From assembly GCF_018343615.1 (NCBI RefSeq), contig NZ_JAGYPI010000001.1, forward strand, positions 496,001-560,000: a DNA stretch of 64,000 bases, given 5' to 3'. Below the pieces are notes generated by a model that was given only the letters and a program-made list of their open reading frames with translations, did no database searches and was not told the DNA's origin. The number at the start of each line of letters is the position of its first letter. Within the stretch, counting starts at the first letter, position 1. Below, piece by piece: positions 7,715 to 16,383 of this stretch. A program made the position numbers and the translations under genes. Origin of the DNA: Bacillus sp. FJAT-49736 (GTDB lineage: Bacteria > Bacillota > Bacilli > Bacillales > Bacillaceae_C).

Positions 7715-9094
7715 ATGAGACCCCTCTCCGTTCGGAATATTAGGACTATTATAGATGGAATATTAGTCCATGGTTCTGACGATATCATTGTTGAAAATGG
7801 TGCTTACTATTTAAAACAAATAAAGAAGCCAAATACCTTATTTTTTTCTAAGTCAACCATTGCAAATTGGGATGAATTAATTAAATATTCTCCTCTTGTT
7901 CTTGTAACATGTAATCAGCTTAATCTAAATGTAAAGTTAGAAGATGTTACGATTATTAAAGTAAAAGATACGTATGAAGCATATTGGAAATTCGTGGATG
8001 AATATCGCAGTATGTTTAAGATTCCAGTTGTTGCTATTACTGGGACATCAGGAAAGACGACCACAAAAGAAATGGTTAGTCACATTCTATCTTCAGAGAA
8101 AACTATCACATCTACAGATAGAAGTAATAATTCTCGTACTGCTCATTTACAATACCTCCTTAATATTGATGATGATACAGAAGCAGCAGTATTTGAAGCT
8201 GCTGTTGGTGCTCCCGGAGATGTGTTGAGGGCTGGAACATATTTCAAACCAACAATAGGAATCATTACGAACATTGGATCCCATCATTTGAATTATTGCA
8301 GAACACAAGAAGCATATATTAATGCAAAAGGAGAAATGGCAAAAATACTTGATGAATCCGGTGTATTGATTTTGAATTCAGATGATAAAAATAGTAAAAA
8401 AATTAATTTACAACATTTTCGTGGAAGGGTTATAACATTCGGAAAAAGACAATCTAGTAATTTTAGAGCTACCAATATTAAATACTGTAATGACGGTATG
8501 CGATTTAATGTCCGATATAACAACGAAATTTATCCAGTATATATACCAGTTCTTGGAGAACATCAAGTATATAATGCATTAGCTGCACTTGCAGCTGTTA
8601 ATGAAATGGGCTACGATCTTTCCCGTGCTGCCGGACGATTAAAAACATTTCAAAATTTAAACAAACATATTCAGCTATTGAAAGGGCTGAATGGAAGTAT
8701 CCTTCTTGATGACACATGGAGTATTACTACCACTTCGCTGGAAGCAGCTTTAAAAGTGTTAAATGAAGTAGGAAAAAATAAAAAGAGAGTGGCAATACTA
8801 GGGACAATCACTGATTTGGGGTCCTGGGGATATGTTATACATGAGCAAGCAGGAGAGATTATTAGCAAACAAGGGGTAGATGTTCTTATTACAGTTGGAA
8901 TGCATGCACGTATTATGGCTGACCGCGCAGTGAAAAGTGGCTTGATATCTGAAGTGTATTCCTTTAACAATAACATTCTTGTTTATGATCTTTTAAAAAA
9001 AATAGTGGATGAAAATACAGTTGTCCTAATTAAAGGTGATATGTATAGTAAACCAATTTTCGAATTAGCTGCTAAATTGCGGATGAAGGACTAG
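7715..9094 (+). CDS. Stand-alone Mur-type ligase 1 (MurF-like)
   Basis: A 459-residue MurF-like enzyme: N-terminal domain (about 1-100), P-loop TGTSGKTTTK at 109-118, TNIGSHHL, AKGEM (carbamyl-lysine position), NSDDKNS, GEHQVYNALAALAA, IDDTW-type motif LLDDTW, and a C-terminal ligase domain. MurF joins D-Ala-D-Ala to the UDP-MurNAc tripeptide; here YNANP is replaced by WSITT and EMG by EAAVG, so this is not housekeeping MurF. I prefer the ATG at 7715, which has an SD (AAAGGAG) and matches the start of paralogue 2; an upstream in-frame start at 7601 would add 38 unaligned residues. About 40% identical by eye to the gene at 13707. Role: amide-bond formation on an unknown acceptor. Confidence 0.88.
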   Translation: MRPLSVRNIRTIIDGILVHGSDDIIVENGAYYLKQIKKPNTLFFSKSTIANWDELIKYSPLVLVTCNQLNLNVKLEDVTIIKVKDTYEAYWKFVDEYRSMFKIPVVAITGTSGKTTTKEMVSHILSSEKTITSTDRSNNSRTAHLQYLLNIDDDTEAAVFEAAVGAPGDVLRAGTYFKPTIGIITNIGSHHLNYCRTQEAYINAKGEMAKILDESGVLILNSDDKNSKKINLQHFRGRVITFGKRQSSNFRATNIKYCNDGMRFNVRYNNEIYPVYIPVLGEHQVYNALAALAAVNEMGYDLSRAAGRLKTFQNLNKHIQLLKGLNGSILLDDTWSITTTSLEAALKVLNEVGKNKKRVAILGTITDLGSWGYVIHEQAGEIISKQGVDVLITVGMHARIMADRAVKSGLISEVYSFNNNILVYDLLKKIVDENTVVLIKGDMYSKPIFELAAKLRMKD

Positions 9095-9216
9095 GATGCA
9101 TTACTATTCTTTATTCCAAGCTTTATAAAAATGTAATTTAGCATAAGACAAACATCGTGTCGATTTTTTGAACTATCAATATATTAAAGTATCTTAAAAG
9201 AAAGGGGGGATTATGA

Positions 9217-9657
9217 ATGGGTGTAATTTGTCCTTGTGGAGTCGAAGTAAATGCAGTATCAATGAATAATAATGTGAAATTTGTAGGACAAACTGGTACT
9301 GTAAGAGGTGACTTGACATATCTTGCGGATGTTTGTGTCACTTCGCTTGCTACTTCTACACTTTCTTTAACTTTCGTTGACACGGAAACTCCAGGCGCTA
9401 ACAACTTCACCTTTACTGCCAATGCTATTACTTCTGTAACGTGTAAACAGGAGGGGCAGAACTGTGTCGTTACGGTAACAGGTACTGGACTAGTTAACGG
9501 TGTACAATTCCCGTTTACGGCAGTATTTAGAGATCAGGTTGCTACCGCAGCAAATGATAATGTTCAAAGCTTTGTCATTACAGGCTTCTTTAATCAAAAT
9601 GGTGCTGCACCTGTACCTCAGGGCTCTATTGTTGCATTAGGCTGTCAGGAATTGTAG
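9217..9657 (+). CDS. Unknown beta-rich Cys-containing protein in the ligase cluster
   Basis: A 146-residue protein without signal peptide or membrane segment. Alternating polar/hydrophobic stretches rich in T, V, N and A suggest beta structure. Cys residues occur at both ends (CPCG near residue 5, GCQEL at the C-terminus) and in the middle. The SD (AAAGGGGGGA) is very strong, and a terminator follows 10 bases after the stop, so it is a single-gene unit likely made in quantity. I do not recognise it. Composition is like spore-coat or exosporium structural proteins; it could be the protein partner or acceptor of the surrounding ligases (speculation). Confidence 0.75.
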   Translation: MGVICPCGVEVNAVSMNNNVKFVGQTGTVRGDLTYLADVCVTSLATSTLSLTFVDTETPGANNFTFTANAITSVTCKQEGQNCVVTVTGTGLVNGVQFPFTAVFRDQVATAANDNVQSFVITGFFNQNGAAPVPQGSIVALGCQEL

Positions 9658-9667
9658 TAGGTTTTAA

Positions 9668-9698
9668 CTCTCGGCATAAGTTGCCGGGAGCTTTTTTT
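9668..9698 (+). terminator. Rho-independent terminator
   Basis: Stem CTCTCGGCA / TGCCGGGAG (one G-T pair) followed by TTTTTTT, immediately after the 146-aa unknown gene. Confidence 0.85.
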
Positions 9699-9754
9699 AT
9701 AAATACTGAGTAAGATAAAGGATTAAAGATATCAGGTAAAGGAGGACGAGATAA

Positions 9755-11056
9755 TTGAACATAAGCAGGGGGCGAATTGGACAATTTAAAATTTTACAAA
9801 CGGAGTCATCATTATCTAAGCATTTAGTGGATACAGAACTTTTTACGGAAGCTTCATTATTTTCCTTTCTAGAAAAATATAAATCTATCATAATTAAACC
9901 TGCTTTTGGCCCAGGTGATATTAAAGTTTTCTTAGAGAATAACAAATATAAGGTAGTATCTAATAACAAAGAAAAAATACTGGAGGATAAAAAAATTCTT
10001 TATCGATATCTCGTTGAAAACGAGATAAAACAGAAATATCATATTATCACCCAGGGAAAGCAGACCTCCCCTTTTTTTCAGAATGCTTTTCAATATTATG
10101 TTACGGTCCATAGAGATACATCTACGAAAAAGTGGTTTATTACTTCAAAAACAGAAAAAATTCGTTCTGTATTTGGGAAGTTTTTCTACATGTGTTTTTT
10201 AAAAAAGATAGAAGCCTTGTCCCTCCTGGCCGCATCAAAACTGGGAGAATACTTTCCAAGATGCAATACGCTTGTAATAGATATTATGTATGATCTTAAA
10301 GGGGCTATTTGGATACAAGATACTTATCTTCATTTACCAAATAGTAAATGGAGTCAACACCATACATTAACGAATAATCCTTTTCTCCATTCCTATGTCC
10401 CCGACACAGATTTACTTACAAAATTCACCTTCCAGCATTTTCTCCATAAATATAATGACATAATTATCAAACCATGCATTGGACAAAACGGAATTGGAAT
10501 TGTCCAAATTTCCACAAACGATTTTATTTATGAAATTCATTCCGGAAACAGAAAAATTATAAAATCGACACTTGAAGAAACATTTCAGTATATTGAAGAA
10601 AAATTTCTTTATAAAAAGAACTATATTGTTCAACAAAAATTATCATTAGCATCTATAAATGGGTGTCCCATAGATGTAAGAGTCATTGCACAAAAAGTTG
10701 ATTCGAATTGGACAATAACTGGAAAAGTCACTAAAGTAGCAGGGAAGGATTTCTTTGTTACAAATGCAGCTCAAAAACTATTGCCACTGGAGGATGCAAT
10801 TTGTAACTCCAATATTCCATCTATTAATATGAATACACTTCAAGAAAGAATAGACGATGTATGTTTGATTGCAGCCAAACAACTGGAACAAAATAACACA
10901 AATATTAAGATTATTGGGTTTGACATCGGTATTACACAGCAAGGAAATCTGTCGATTATTGAAGGAAATTATACTCCAGACCTCTCTATGTTTTATCAAC
11001 TTCATAATAAGGATATTTATTGGAGAATTTTAAATAACATTAGAAAAGGGAGATAA
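9755..11056 (+). CDS. Tandem YheC/YheD ATP-grasp protein (two halves, first degenerate)
   Basis: 433 residues starting at a TTG with SD AAAGGAGG. Two ATP-grasp copies can be seen. Copy 2 (about 208-433) has the normal marks: IIIKPCIGQNGIGIV, YIVQQKL, VRVIAQKV and IIGFDIGITQQGNLSIIEGNYTPD. Copy 1 (about 1-205) shows IIIKPAFGPGDIKVF and a VIDIMYDLKGAIWIQD segment, but the glycine-rich loop is shortened and the final E-x-N metal site is replaced by QDTY. Copy 1 is thus probably not catalytic and may bind a substrate or a partner. YheC/D proteins are associated with the Bacillus spore coat; their reaction is unknown. Confidence 0.85.
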   Translation: MNISRGRIGQFKILQTESSLSKHLVDTELFTEASLFSFLEKYKSIIIKPAFGPGDIKVFLENNKYKVVSNNKEKILEDKKILYRYLVENEIKQKYHIITQGKQTSPFFQNAFQYYVTVHRDTSTKKWFITSKTEKIRSVFGKFFYMCFLKKIEALSLLAASKLGEYFPRCNTLVIDIMYDLKGAIWIQDTYLHLPNSKWSQHHTLTNNPFLHSYVPDTDLLTKFTFQHFLHKYNDIIIKPCIGQNGIGIVQISTNDFIYEIHSGNRKIIKSTLEETFQYIEEKFLYKKNYIVQQKLSLASINGCPIDVRVIAQKVDSNWTITGKVTKVAGKDFFVTNAAQKLLPLEDAICNSNIPSINMNTLQERIDDVCLIAAKQLEQNNTNIKIIGFDIGITQQGNLSIIEGNYTPDLSMFYQLHNKDIYWRILNNIRKGR

Positions 11057-11093
11057 TTCCTTATTAATAACAATGAATGCAAATAAAAGTAGA

Positions 11094-11140
11094 AAAACCA
11101 CAAACTTTGTTCATTTTTGTAACAAAGCTTGTGGTTTTGC
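11094..11140. terminator. Bidirectional terminator
   Basis: Long hairpin AAAACCACAA..TTTGTT / AACAAA..TTGTGGTTTT between two convergent YheC/D-type genes. Confidence 0.8.
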
Positions 11141-11188
11141 ATTTTATTGCAAGTAAATAGTTCATAGTATTTCCTCGTATTTCCACCA

Positions 11189-12544
11189 TTATTTTGATTG
11201 TTCATTACGATTCACTTTAGGGAAGCCAGCTAAATATTTGGCATAAAATATACTCGCATCCCTAATTTTTGTAACCGTATCATCATCGCCAATTAAAGAA
11301 AACATATTATTGTTTGGGGAAATATGATTAACTTCAATCAACCAAATATGATGATTTTTATCTAACGCGATATCGATTCCAAAATTACATATTGTTTCAT
11401 ATTTATCAATTTCCTTTGCAACGCTAATGGCAACCTCTGACATTTTTTTACGGGTGTTTACTACTTCAGGTTCGGATAGTTGAAAAGCAGTTGAAAGCAA
11501 TGAAATTGCAGGTTCTACCTTTCCGCCGCTGGAAAGGTTACTAACAACACTCTCTTCAACCCCTTTTTTGCCCACCATGCCCACATCCTGCCATTGTCCA
11601 CTCTGATCTTTTATAAGAACAATTCGGAAATCAATGAGATGATTTTTTTCTATTTCTATATTTAACCCTTCTTGTATGATGTACTTTTTACTTATAAACT
11701 TAGTTTCTACATAATTAAGTAAATCCTTTTCAGAAAAGAATTCTATGGCTAAGTTTTCGGTATTTTTACGAAATTTAACGCAAAACTTATTAGGTTCTAC
11801 GATGAATTTTTCAACCCCTCTTCCTTTTAAACCTGATAAAGGTTTTACATATACTGTCTGAAATTTTTTAAGATATTTTAAAATATCAAGAGGCTCTTCA
11901 TAAAGAAAGGTCTTGGGTAGATGTGGAAGTATATCCTCGTTTAAACTAAGCAGATTATGCATTTTCCATTTATTAATGTAGGCTGAGTTAAAAAAACGGG
12001 ACCCGTAAAGACTTTTTAAATATCTTTGTCTTTTTGTAGACAAAATCATTTGTTTTTTTACTACTACTGCCGGAAATGGGATTATGCCATTTTCCCATTT
12101 TTGCGAAGTTGGATTGTATATATAGCCAGTAATCATGTTGGTTTTTTGATCTATCCCTTCCCACGCAAACAGTACAATAACCCCTTTGACAAACGGATAT
12201 TGTTTTATTATGCGAGTATGATAAATTATTTTCTCTTTAAGTTCAGCCTGAGTTTCGGCAACTAACAAACCTATAAACGGTCCTATAATCATACCGTCAT
12301 TTTGAACAGATATTTCATAATCAACACCTAAAGGGAGTTGAAGCTTATCCATAATAGTTGTTGATAAACCTATTTCATTCTCTTTTAACGTGTTTAATAT
12401 TTTACATGTAGCCTCCATTTTTTGAAGTCCAAAGTGAATTATGGTTGTTTGATTGGTTTGGTCATTTAATTTATTTTGGTTAGGATGAAAAAATAAACAT
12501 TGATTCAAATTATATATTGGTACTGCCTTAAAAATTTTGCCCAA
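11189..12544 (-). CDS. YheC/YheD family ATP-grasp protein (full length)
   Basis: 451 residues with the complete YheC/D architecture: an N-terminal domain (about 1-190, with GMIIGPFIGLLVAE and a FPAVVVKK segment) and a C-terminal ATP-grasp with VYVKPLSGLKGRGVEKF, YIIQEGL, DFRIVLIKD and FGIDIALDKNHHIWLIEVNHISPN as metal site. The TTG start has SD GGGAGGA at good spacing. It is divergent from the short ATP-grasp gene at 12798 and convergent with the tandem one. The family is associated with spore coat in B. subtilis; enzymatic role unproven. This is the most canonical YheC/D copy of the cluster. Confidence 0.9.
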   Translation of the reverse strand: MGKIFKAVPIYNLNQCLFFHPNQNKLNDQTNQTTIIHFGLQKMEATCKILNTLKENEIGLSTTIMDKLQLPLGVDYEISVQNDGMIIGPFIGLLVAETQAELKEKIIYHTRIIKQYPFVKGVIVLFAWEGIDQKTNMITGYIYNPTSQKWENGIIPFPAVVVKKQMILSTKRQRYLKSLYGSRFFNSAYINKWKMHNLLSLNEDILPHLPKTFLYEEPLDILKYLKKFQTVYVKPLSGLKGRGVEKFIVEPNKFCVKFRKNTENLAIEFFSEKDLLNYVETKFISKKYIIQEGLNIEIEKNHLIDFRIVLIKDQSGQWQDVGMVGKKGVEESVVSNLSSGGKVEPAISLLSTAFQLSEPEVVNTRKKMSEVAISVAKEIDKYETICNFGIDIALDKNHHIWLIEVNHISPNNNMFSLIGDDDTVTKIRDASIFYAKYLAGFPKVNRNEQSK

Positions 12545-12797
12545 GTGATAGTCCTCCCACCATAATTGTAATCATATATAAATGCATTGTATGTTTATCT
12601 AGATGGAATGGCCTGATTGATTTACTCCCCTAATCTAAATTCTTTTTAAAGGAAAACTCACGGTATTTTAATATGCTGCAAATATACTAAATTTGAAATC
12701 ATGACTTTTTCTATTATACATACCCTCCTCTTACCCACAATATAGATTGATCTCTTGCATAAAATACATAAATCTATGCTAAAGAGGTGTTTTTTTT

Positions 12798-13592
12798 GTG
12801 GCCAATCAACTAGGGAAATGGGAGCAGATGGAATTATTGAAAATGAACGAATTAACGATGAAACATATTCCTGAAACGAATATTTATAGTCTGGAAAACT
12901 TATTGGAATTTACCAATCGCTATAAGTATGTTTATGTCAAACACAACAGCTCTGGACAAGGAAGAGGCATTTTTAAAGTCTTCAAACAAGATGGGCTCAT
13001 TTGTTATAATGGCTTTTCTATACAGGCTGAACCTATCAATAACTGTGTGACGGAAAAAAGAATTAAGGAATTTCATCAAACCCTCCATCCATTTGAGAAA
13101 TTAGGTAGATTAGGAAATTATATCGTTCAAGAGGGTATTCAAAGCTTTTCTTCAAGTGGGCTGCCCTTTTGTCTTCGTGTTCATGTTCAGAAACTAGAAG
13201 GAAAATGGATTATTGGTGGAATGAATGCAAAGATTGGAACCCCGGCAACAATAGATAGCGGAATTCTTAATTACCATCGGGGTTCTCAAGTAATAACCGT
13301 TGAAGAATTGTTGACGTTGCATTTGAAAATGGATCAAGCCAAGAAAAAAGAAGTAATGGATTGTTTAGCTAAAGTTGCTTTATCCGCTGCAGAGGTTATT
13401 TCCTCCCATTTTCCTTGCAGGGAATACGGCATTGATTTTGGGTTAGATCCTAATGGCAAACCCGTATTATTTGAAATAAATACTACTCCAGGTATTAACG
13501 GATTTGCTCAGATTGAGAATAAAGCAATATGGAAGAGAATTATTGAAATTAGAAAGTTACAAAATAAGGAATTCAACATTAGAAATGATTAA
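12798..13592 (+). CDS. Short YheC/YheD ATP-grasp protein (no N-terminal domain)
   Basis: 264 residues from a GTG start with SD AAAGAGGTG. Only the ATP-grasp half is present: VYVKHNSSGQGRGIF, YIVQEGI, LRVHVQKL and YGIDFGLDPNGKPVLFEINTTPG with an intact Glu-x-Asn metal site. The N-terminal YheC/D domain seen in the gene at 11189 is absent, so substrate choice may come from a partner. It is 114 bases upstream of, and co-directional with, Mur-type ligase 2, hence possibly a two-gene operon that separates the two modules fused in the protein at 4011. Confidence 0.85.
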   Translation: MANQLGKWEQMELLKMNELTMKHIPETNIYSLENLLEFTNRYKYVYVKHNSSGQGRGIFKVFKQDGLICYNGFSIQAEPINNCVTEKRIKEFHQTLHPFEKLGRLGNYIVQEGIQSFSSSGLPFCLRVHVQKLEGKWIIGGMNAKIGTPATIDSGILNYHRGSQVITVEELLTLHLKMDQAKKKEVMDCLAKVALSAAEVISSHFPCREYGIDFGLDPNGKPVLFEINTTPGINGFAQIENKAIWKRIIEIRKLQNKEFNIRND

Positions 13593-13706
13593 TTATATTT
13601 CTAGAAATTTTATAAGACTACCTATAGGTTAGCGCATATTCGTTTCATCACCTATACCATTAGAACTTGCTTTTCATAATATATCTAGAAGAAAGGAGGA
13701 ACTTTA

Positions 13707-15095
13707 TTGCAGCCTATACCGGTTAATGAAATTAGAAGGTTACTTCATGGTGACTTAATTAGGGGTTCAGAACATTGGAAGGTCAGAAACGCTATTTATT
13801 ATAATCGGCAAGATCTCACAATGCAAAATACATTAATGTTTGTCAGCAGAAGTAATGTGGTAAACTGGAATGAAATTGATAAAATGGGTCCGTCCCTTGT
13901 TGTTACTGATTTACCCCATGAAGAACTAAAAAAAGCACTTTCTAATACTACTGTCATTAAAGTTAGAAGCTTAGTTCAAGCATATTGGAAATTTATAGAT
14001 TACTACCGTGGTCTTTTTAATATACCCGTCGTGACTATTACAGGTACATGTGGAAAAACTACAACAAAAGACATGATCAAACATGTCCTTAATAGGGATT
14101 ATAATGTACATGCTTCGGAAAGCAGTAAAAATGAACCGAGAAGGTCCTTTCCATATTTAATGGGAATTGATAAAAATACAGATGCAGCAGTATTTGAACA
14201 TGGATTGGGGAATTCGGGTAATATTAAACATCAGTGTATGATTTATCAACCGACAATAGGTATTATAACCAATATTGGTGTTCATCATTTAGATGGTTGT
14301 GGAAATCTAGAAGGTTACATTAAGGCGAAATCAGAGATCGTTGAAGGAATTAAAAAAGGTGGCACATTAATATTAAATGCCGATGATGAAAATACGAAAA
14401 AAGTGAAGTTAGATTCGTTTCAAGGAAAAATTCTCTATTTTGGCAAGGATAAAAAGTCAGACTTTAGAGCTTCCAATATTACTTATGCAAAAGGTGGTAT
14501 GGATTTTACTCTCCATTATTCGAATAAAACTTATCAAGTTTTTGTACCTGGTTATGGAGAACACCAAGTGTCTAATGCACTTGCTGCACTTGCAGCAGTA
14601 ACGGAAATAGGCATGACGATGGAGGATGCAATTTCTCGTTTAGCAACTTATCATAATATGATGCGACATTTGGAATTTTCTATTGGAAAAGGTGGAAGTA
14701 CTATTATTGACGATACTTGGACAAATAATCCGACTAGTGTGGAGGCAGCATTAAAAGTTATTGATTCCATCGGAAAAGATAAGAAAGTCATTCTTGTTTT
14801 GGGTGATATTAATAGATTGGGAAATTTCGAAAAGAAGTATCATCGTGAAATTGGAAGCATGGTTGCCAAGAGAAATATTCATACTCTAATTACCATTGGA
14901 AAAAAGGCGGAGGAAATCGCAAACCAAGCGATAGAAGATGGTACAAAGGCGAAAGTTTATAAATTTTATAATGTCAATGGAGTTAGAGAAGTTGTAGATC
15001 CTATTCTCGATTCTGGTTCTCTTTTGCTGATCAAAGGTCCTATGTCCAGTCGTTCCATGATTGATTTTGCTAACGAATTAAAGAAGAATGAATAA
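13707..15095 (+). CDS. Stand-alone Mur-type ligase 2 (MurF-like)
   Basis: 462 residues from a TTG with SD GAAAGGAGG. Motifs: P-loop TGTCGKTTTK at 112-121, EHGLGNSG where MurF has EMGxxxxGEI, TNIGVHHLDG, AKSEIV (carbamyl-lysine position), NADDENT, GEHQVSNALAALAA and IIDDTWTNNPTS, closer to MurF YNANP than paralogue 1. All three Mur domains are present. Known Mur ligases add amino acids to UDP-MurNAc; CapB/PgsB and cyanophycin synthetase use the same fold to polymerise amino acids. The acceptor here is unknown. It lies directly after the short ATP-grasp gene. Confidence 0.88.
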   Translation: MQPIPVNEIRRLLHGDLIRGSEHWKVRNAIYYNRQDLTMQNTLMFVSRSNVVNWNEIDKMGPSLVVTDLPHEELKKALSNTTVIKVRSLVQAYWKFIDYYRGLFNIPVVTITGTCGKTTTKDMIKHVLNRDYNVHASESSKNEPRRSFPYLMGIDKNTDAAVFEHGLGNSGNIKHQCMIYQPTIGIITNIGVHHLDGCGNLEGYIKAKSEIVEGIKKGGTLILNADDENTKKVKLDSFQGKILYFGKDKKSDFRASNITYAKGGMDFTLHYSNKTYQVFVPGYGEHQVSNALAALAAVTEIGMTMEDAISRLATYHNMMRHLEFSIGKGGSTIIDDTWTNNPTSVEAALKVIDSIGKDKKVILVLGDINRLGNFEKKYHREIGSMVAKRNIHTLITIGKKAEEIANQAIEDGTKAKVYKFYNVNGVREVVDPILDSGSLLLIKGPMSSRSMIDFANELKKNE

Positions 15096-15114
15096 CAATC
15101 TTAATGAATAAATA

Positions 15115-15156
15115 AAAGAACAAGGTAGAACCTAATGGTCCCACCTTGTTCTTTCA
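15115..15156. terminator. Bidirectional terminator
   Basis: Stem AAAGAACAAGGT / ACCTTGTTCTTT between Mur-type ligase 2 and the convergent NlpC/P60 gene. Confidence 0.85.
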
Positions 15157-15228
15157 TTAATATAGTAATGGAATACATGGAATACATTCTTACATTAAAG
15201 TAATATTACTTTGTTTTTAAGGGAAGTT

Positions 15229-16155
15229 TTAAAATACACGTTTTGCTGTTAAATAATGCTGAGTGTAAAAATCAACAAACATGACTCTTGATGTAACACC
15301 TGTTGAGCTTGGAATTATGAGTCTAGAGTCACCTGCGTAAATGGCAAATGTGGATGGTGTAGATGAACCTGATACACTGTTAAAAAAGACTAAGTCCCCT
15401 TTTTTTAAGCTTGATTTTGAAACAGTAGTTCCATTTTTCATTAAGTCTTTTACAGAAGTAGTTTTTAGGGTAACACCATATTTTTTATAAATATAATTGA
15501 CTAATCCTAAACTCGTGAATTTTAAAGATTTTTCATCATTGATATTTCCCATAGTAACTTTATCTTTTAAATTGTATGCAAGTTGAACAATGTTGTCGCC
15601 TTTAGTAGCAGGATTCGATGGCAGCAAGGTTGGTAAGACTCTTCTTGCTGAATAATAGCTGTCCGTATAGTAAGGTTTGCTGCTCATGTCTGATATAACG
15701 ATATTTTGTTGGGGATCGGCCATATGGATAATTTTATTATTACCAATATACATTCCTACGTGATCTGGATCTGTACCAGTTTTTTTACTCTTAAAGAAGA
15801 CTAAGTCGCCTTTTTGTAATTGACTTCTTGGTACATACGTTCCTTGTTTAACCATATAGTCTTCGTTATAAGTAGCCAAATCAACGCCGTTTTTTTCAAA
15901 AATATACATCATGAAAGATGCACATGAGAATTTATAAGGGTAAGTTGGTTTATATACTGTGTTACTGTAAGTCGCTTTTCCAATCAAACCTTTAGCAGTC
16001 TGTATTAATTGATCTGCTTTTGCTTGGACAGCTTGATTATTATTTTGTGTACTAACTGTAGCAGCTGAAACCTTCGTTTCTTTTTGAACAGGAACAGCTA
16101 TTGAACCTAGACCTAGTGTAACCGCTAGAGCTGTAATTGCGAGATGTTTTTTCAT
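15229..16155 (-). CDS. Secreted NlpC/P60 hydrolase with a second, inactive-looking P60 domain
   Basis: About 308 residues; ATG at 16155 with SD GGAGGT is preferred to the upstream in-frame start at 16170. Residues 1 to about 33 are a Sec signal peptide (MKKHLAIT.., cleavage near VSAAT). The first domain (about 45-175) has the Cys-His pair of NlpC/P60 peptidoglycan endopeptidases: Cys in KFSCASFMMYIF and His in DHVGMYIGNNKIIHM. The second domain (about 185-308) keeps the fold motifs KGDLVFF and YIYKKYGV but has Thr/Ser instead of Cys and lacks the His, so it is probably a non-catalytic wall-binding or regulatory copy. Role: cutting cell-wall stem peptides outside the cell. Confidence 0.85.
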   Translation of the reverse strand: MKKHLAITALAVTLGLGSIAVPVQKETKVSAATVSTQNNNQAVQAKADQLIQTAKGLIGKATYSNTVYKPTYPYKFSCASFMMYIFEKNGVDLATYNEDYMVKQGTYVPRSQLQKGDLVFFKSKKTGTDPDHVGMYIGNNKIIHMADPQQNIVISDMSSKPYYTDSYYSARRVLPTLLPSNPATKGDNIVQLAYNLKDKVTMGNINDEKSLKFTSLGLVNYIYKKYGVTLKTTSVKDLMKNGTTVSKSSLKKGDLVFFNSVSGSSTPSTFAIYAGDSRLIIPSSTGVTSRVMFVDFYTQHYLTAKRVF

Positions 16156-16332
16156 TAGCGTAACCTCCAAAAGTCTGATTGATGAGTCGACTTGATTTTA
16201 ACATAGCGAAGTTTGGAGTTTTAACTGGCAATTATTTCTGCGATCTTTATGGATTCCTGCACGCCTTGTCCCATATGGTGTAACAGCTACATTTACAGAT
16301 TAATTACATTACTACAAAACCATAACAAGAAA

Positions 16333-16361
16333 AAAAGAGATGGCTTTTCGCCATCTCTTTC
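16333..16361 (-). terminator. Rho-independent terminator of the UDP-sugar dehydrogenase gene
   Basis: Stem AAAGAGATGGC / GCCATCTCTTT with a 5-base loop and an A run that reads as T in the minus-strand transcript. Confidence 0.85.
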
Positions 16362-16383
16362 TACTATGAACGGAAATATTAAT

